This document shows positions 5,569-6,004 of a DNA stretch of 6,004 nucleotides, one piece after another. The DNA is taken from assembly GCA_025355485.1 (NCBI GenBank), contig JANXZP010000121.1, forward strand, positions 1 to 6,004, given 5' to 3'. How positions within the stretch are numbered: the stretch's first letter is position 1; every line of letters starts with the position of its first letter. Source of the DNA: Pseudomonadota bacterium. GTDB taxonomy: Bacteria; Pseudomonadota; Gammaproteobacteria; Xanthomonadales; Xanthomonadaceae. Made by a program: the position numbers and the translations under genes. Under the pieces are notes generated by a model. The model did not search any database. It saw only the letters and a list, made by a program, of their open reading frames with translations, and was not told the DNA's origin.

Positions 5569-6004
5569 TTCGCAACTCCATTCTTCGCAGCAGCCACGAC
5601 TTTCTTCGCGCCGTCATTGATGTCGTCGGCCGCAATGATCGCCAAGCCAGAATTTTTCAACAGGTCCTTGCCGGCTTCGACATTGGTGCCTTCCAGGCGC
5701 ACGACCACCGGCACTTTCACGTCGACTTCCTTGACCGCCGCGATGATGCCTTCGGCGATCATGTCGCAACGCACGATGCCGCCGAAGATGTTCACGAAGA
5801 TCGCGCGCACCTTGTCGCTCGACAGGATCAACTTGAATGCCTCGGTGACCCGTTCTTTCGTCGCGCCGCCGCCGACGTCGAGGAAATTCGCCGGCTCGCC
5901 GCCCGACAGCTTGATCACGTCCATCGTCGCCATCGCGAGTCCGGCGCCGTTGACCATGCAGCCGATGTCGCCATCCATGGTCACGTAGTTGAGGTTGTAT
6001 TTCG
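5565..6004 (-). CDS. sucC: Succinyl-CoA synthetase subunit beta, C-terminal part (cut by window edge)
   Basis: SucC is the beta subunit of succinyl-CoA ligase. It holds the ATP-grasp nucleotide site and contributes to succinate binding. The window contains about 145 C-terminal residues of a protein usually near 388. The reading frame is open to the edge, starting KYNLNYVTMDGDIGCMVNGAG. The internal ATG at 5984 is therefore not the start. The visible region is the ligase-CoA domain, with GGEPANFLDVGGGATKERV, NIFGGIVRCD (the phosphate-binding GGIVRCD loop) and VPVVVRLEGTNVEAGK, all close to E. coli SucC. The gene ends in TGA overlapping the sucD ATG by four bases, and the sucD ribosome site lies inside its last codons. 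The promoter of the cluster is outside the window. Confidence 0.97.
   Translation of the reverse strand, partial: KYNLNYVTMDGDIGCMVNGAGLAMATMDVIKLSGGEPANFLDVGGGATKERVTEAFKLILSSDKVRAIFVNIFGGIVRCDMIAEGIIAAVKEVDVKVPVVVRLEGTNVEAGKDLLKNSGLAIIAADDINDGAKKVVAAAKNGVAK
5576..5579 (-). promoter_or_regulatory. Ribosome binding site of sucD inside the end of sucC
   Basis: The minus strand reads TGGAGTTGCGAAATGA. GGAG lies seven bases before the sucD ATG (5568) and within the last codons of sucC (Asn-Gly-Val-Ala-Lys-stop). This fixes the sucD start and suggests that ribosomes finishing sucC re-initiate on sucD. Confidence 0.8.

Noticed and set aside
5565..5984. A separate 139-residue protein starting at the ATG at 5984
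   Set aside because: The SucC frame continues upstream to the window edge with residues that belong to the family (KYNLNYVTM). This ATG is an internal methionine of sucC.
4825..5988. A 387-codon plus-strand open frame opposite sucC and sucD
   Set aside because: The opposite strand encodes highly conserved SucC and SucD. The plus-strand translation is His/Asp/Ala-rich with no recognisable motif, typical of an antisense shadow.
1..6004. Search for a mobile element, phage, CRISPR array, toxin-antitoxin or other accessory system
   Set aside because: All sequence outside short gaps of 102 bp or less is accounted for by recognised housekeeping genes. No direct-repeat array, transposase motif or tRNA-like fold was seen.

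Overview
This GC-rich window (roughly 60-65 % G+C by eye) comes from a gammaproteobacterial chromosome, most likely the Xanthomonadales/Lysobacterales (Xanthomonas, Lysobacter, Rhodanobacter, Dyella and relatives). Two things point there. The block bamD / rluD-pgeF-clpB, with bamD divergent from the other three, is a gammaproteobacterial arrangement also found in E. coli. The placement of sucC-sucD-nadE next to that block is, as far as I recall, typical of xanthomonads. The assignment rests on protein resemblance and gene order judged by eye, not on a database search. Everything looks like core housekeeping DNA. I see no insertion sequence, phage gene, tRNA, rRNA, CRISPR array or composition break.

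Layout, left to right. Positions 1-188 (minus) hold the first 62 residues of the disaggregase ClpB, cut by the window edge. Positions 189-270 are an 82-bp gap with a candidate heat-shock (sigma-32) promoter and a 14-bp palindrome. Positions 271-1041 (minus) encode PgeF/YfiH, a laccase-domain enzyme. Positions 1054-2052 (minus) encode the 23S rRNA pseudouridine synthase RluD. Positions 2053-2154 are a divergent intergenic region with a probable bamD promoter. Positions 2155-3009 (plus) encode BamD, the outer-membrane-protein assembly lipoprotein. Positions 3010-3059 separate two convergent genes and contain a perfect 11-bp inverted repeat. Positions 3060-4676 (minus) encode the glutamine-dependent NAD+ synthase NadE. 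Positions 4687-5568 (minus) encode SucD. Positions 5565-6004 (minus) hold the C-terminal part of SucC, cut by the right edge.

There are two minus-strand transcription units and one plus-strand gene. sucC-sucD-nadE is a tight cluster: sucC and sucD overlap by 4 bp (ATGA) and nadE follows sucD after 10 bp. It joins a TCA-cycle enzyme that makes ATP or GTP to the last step of NAD+ synthesis. rluD-pgeF is a second tight pair (12-bp gap), and clpB follows with its own probable stress promoter. bamD lies between them, convergent with nadE and divergent from rluD. The window is fully explained by ordinary genes. I do not see an undescribed system. The points worth a second look are small: the BamD lipobox spacing, the clpB promoter/palindrome, and the choice of starts for pgeF and nadE.
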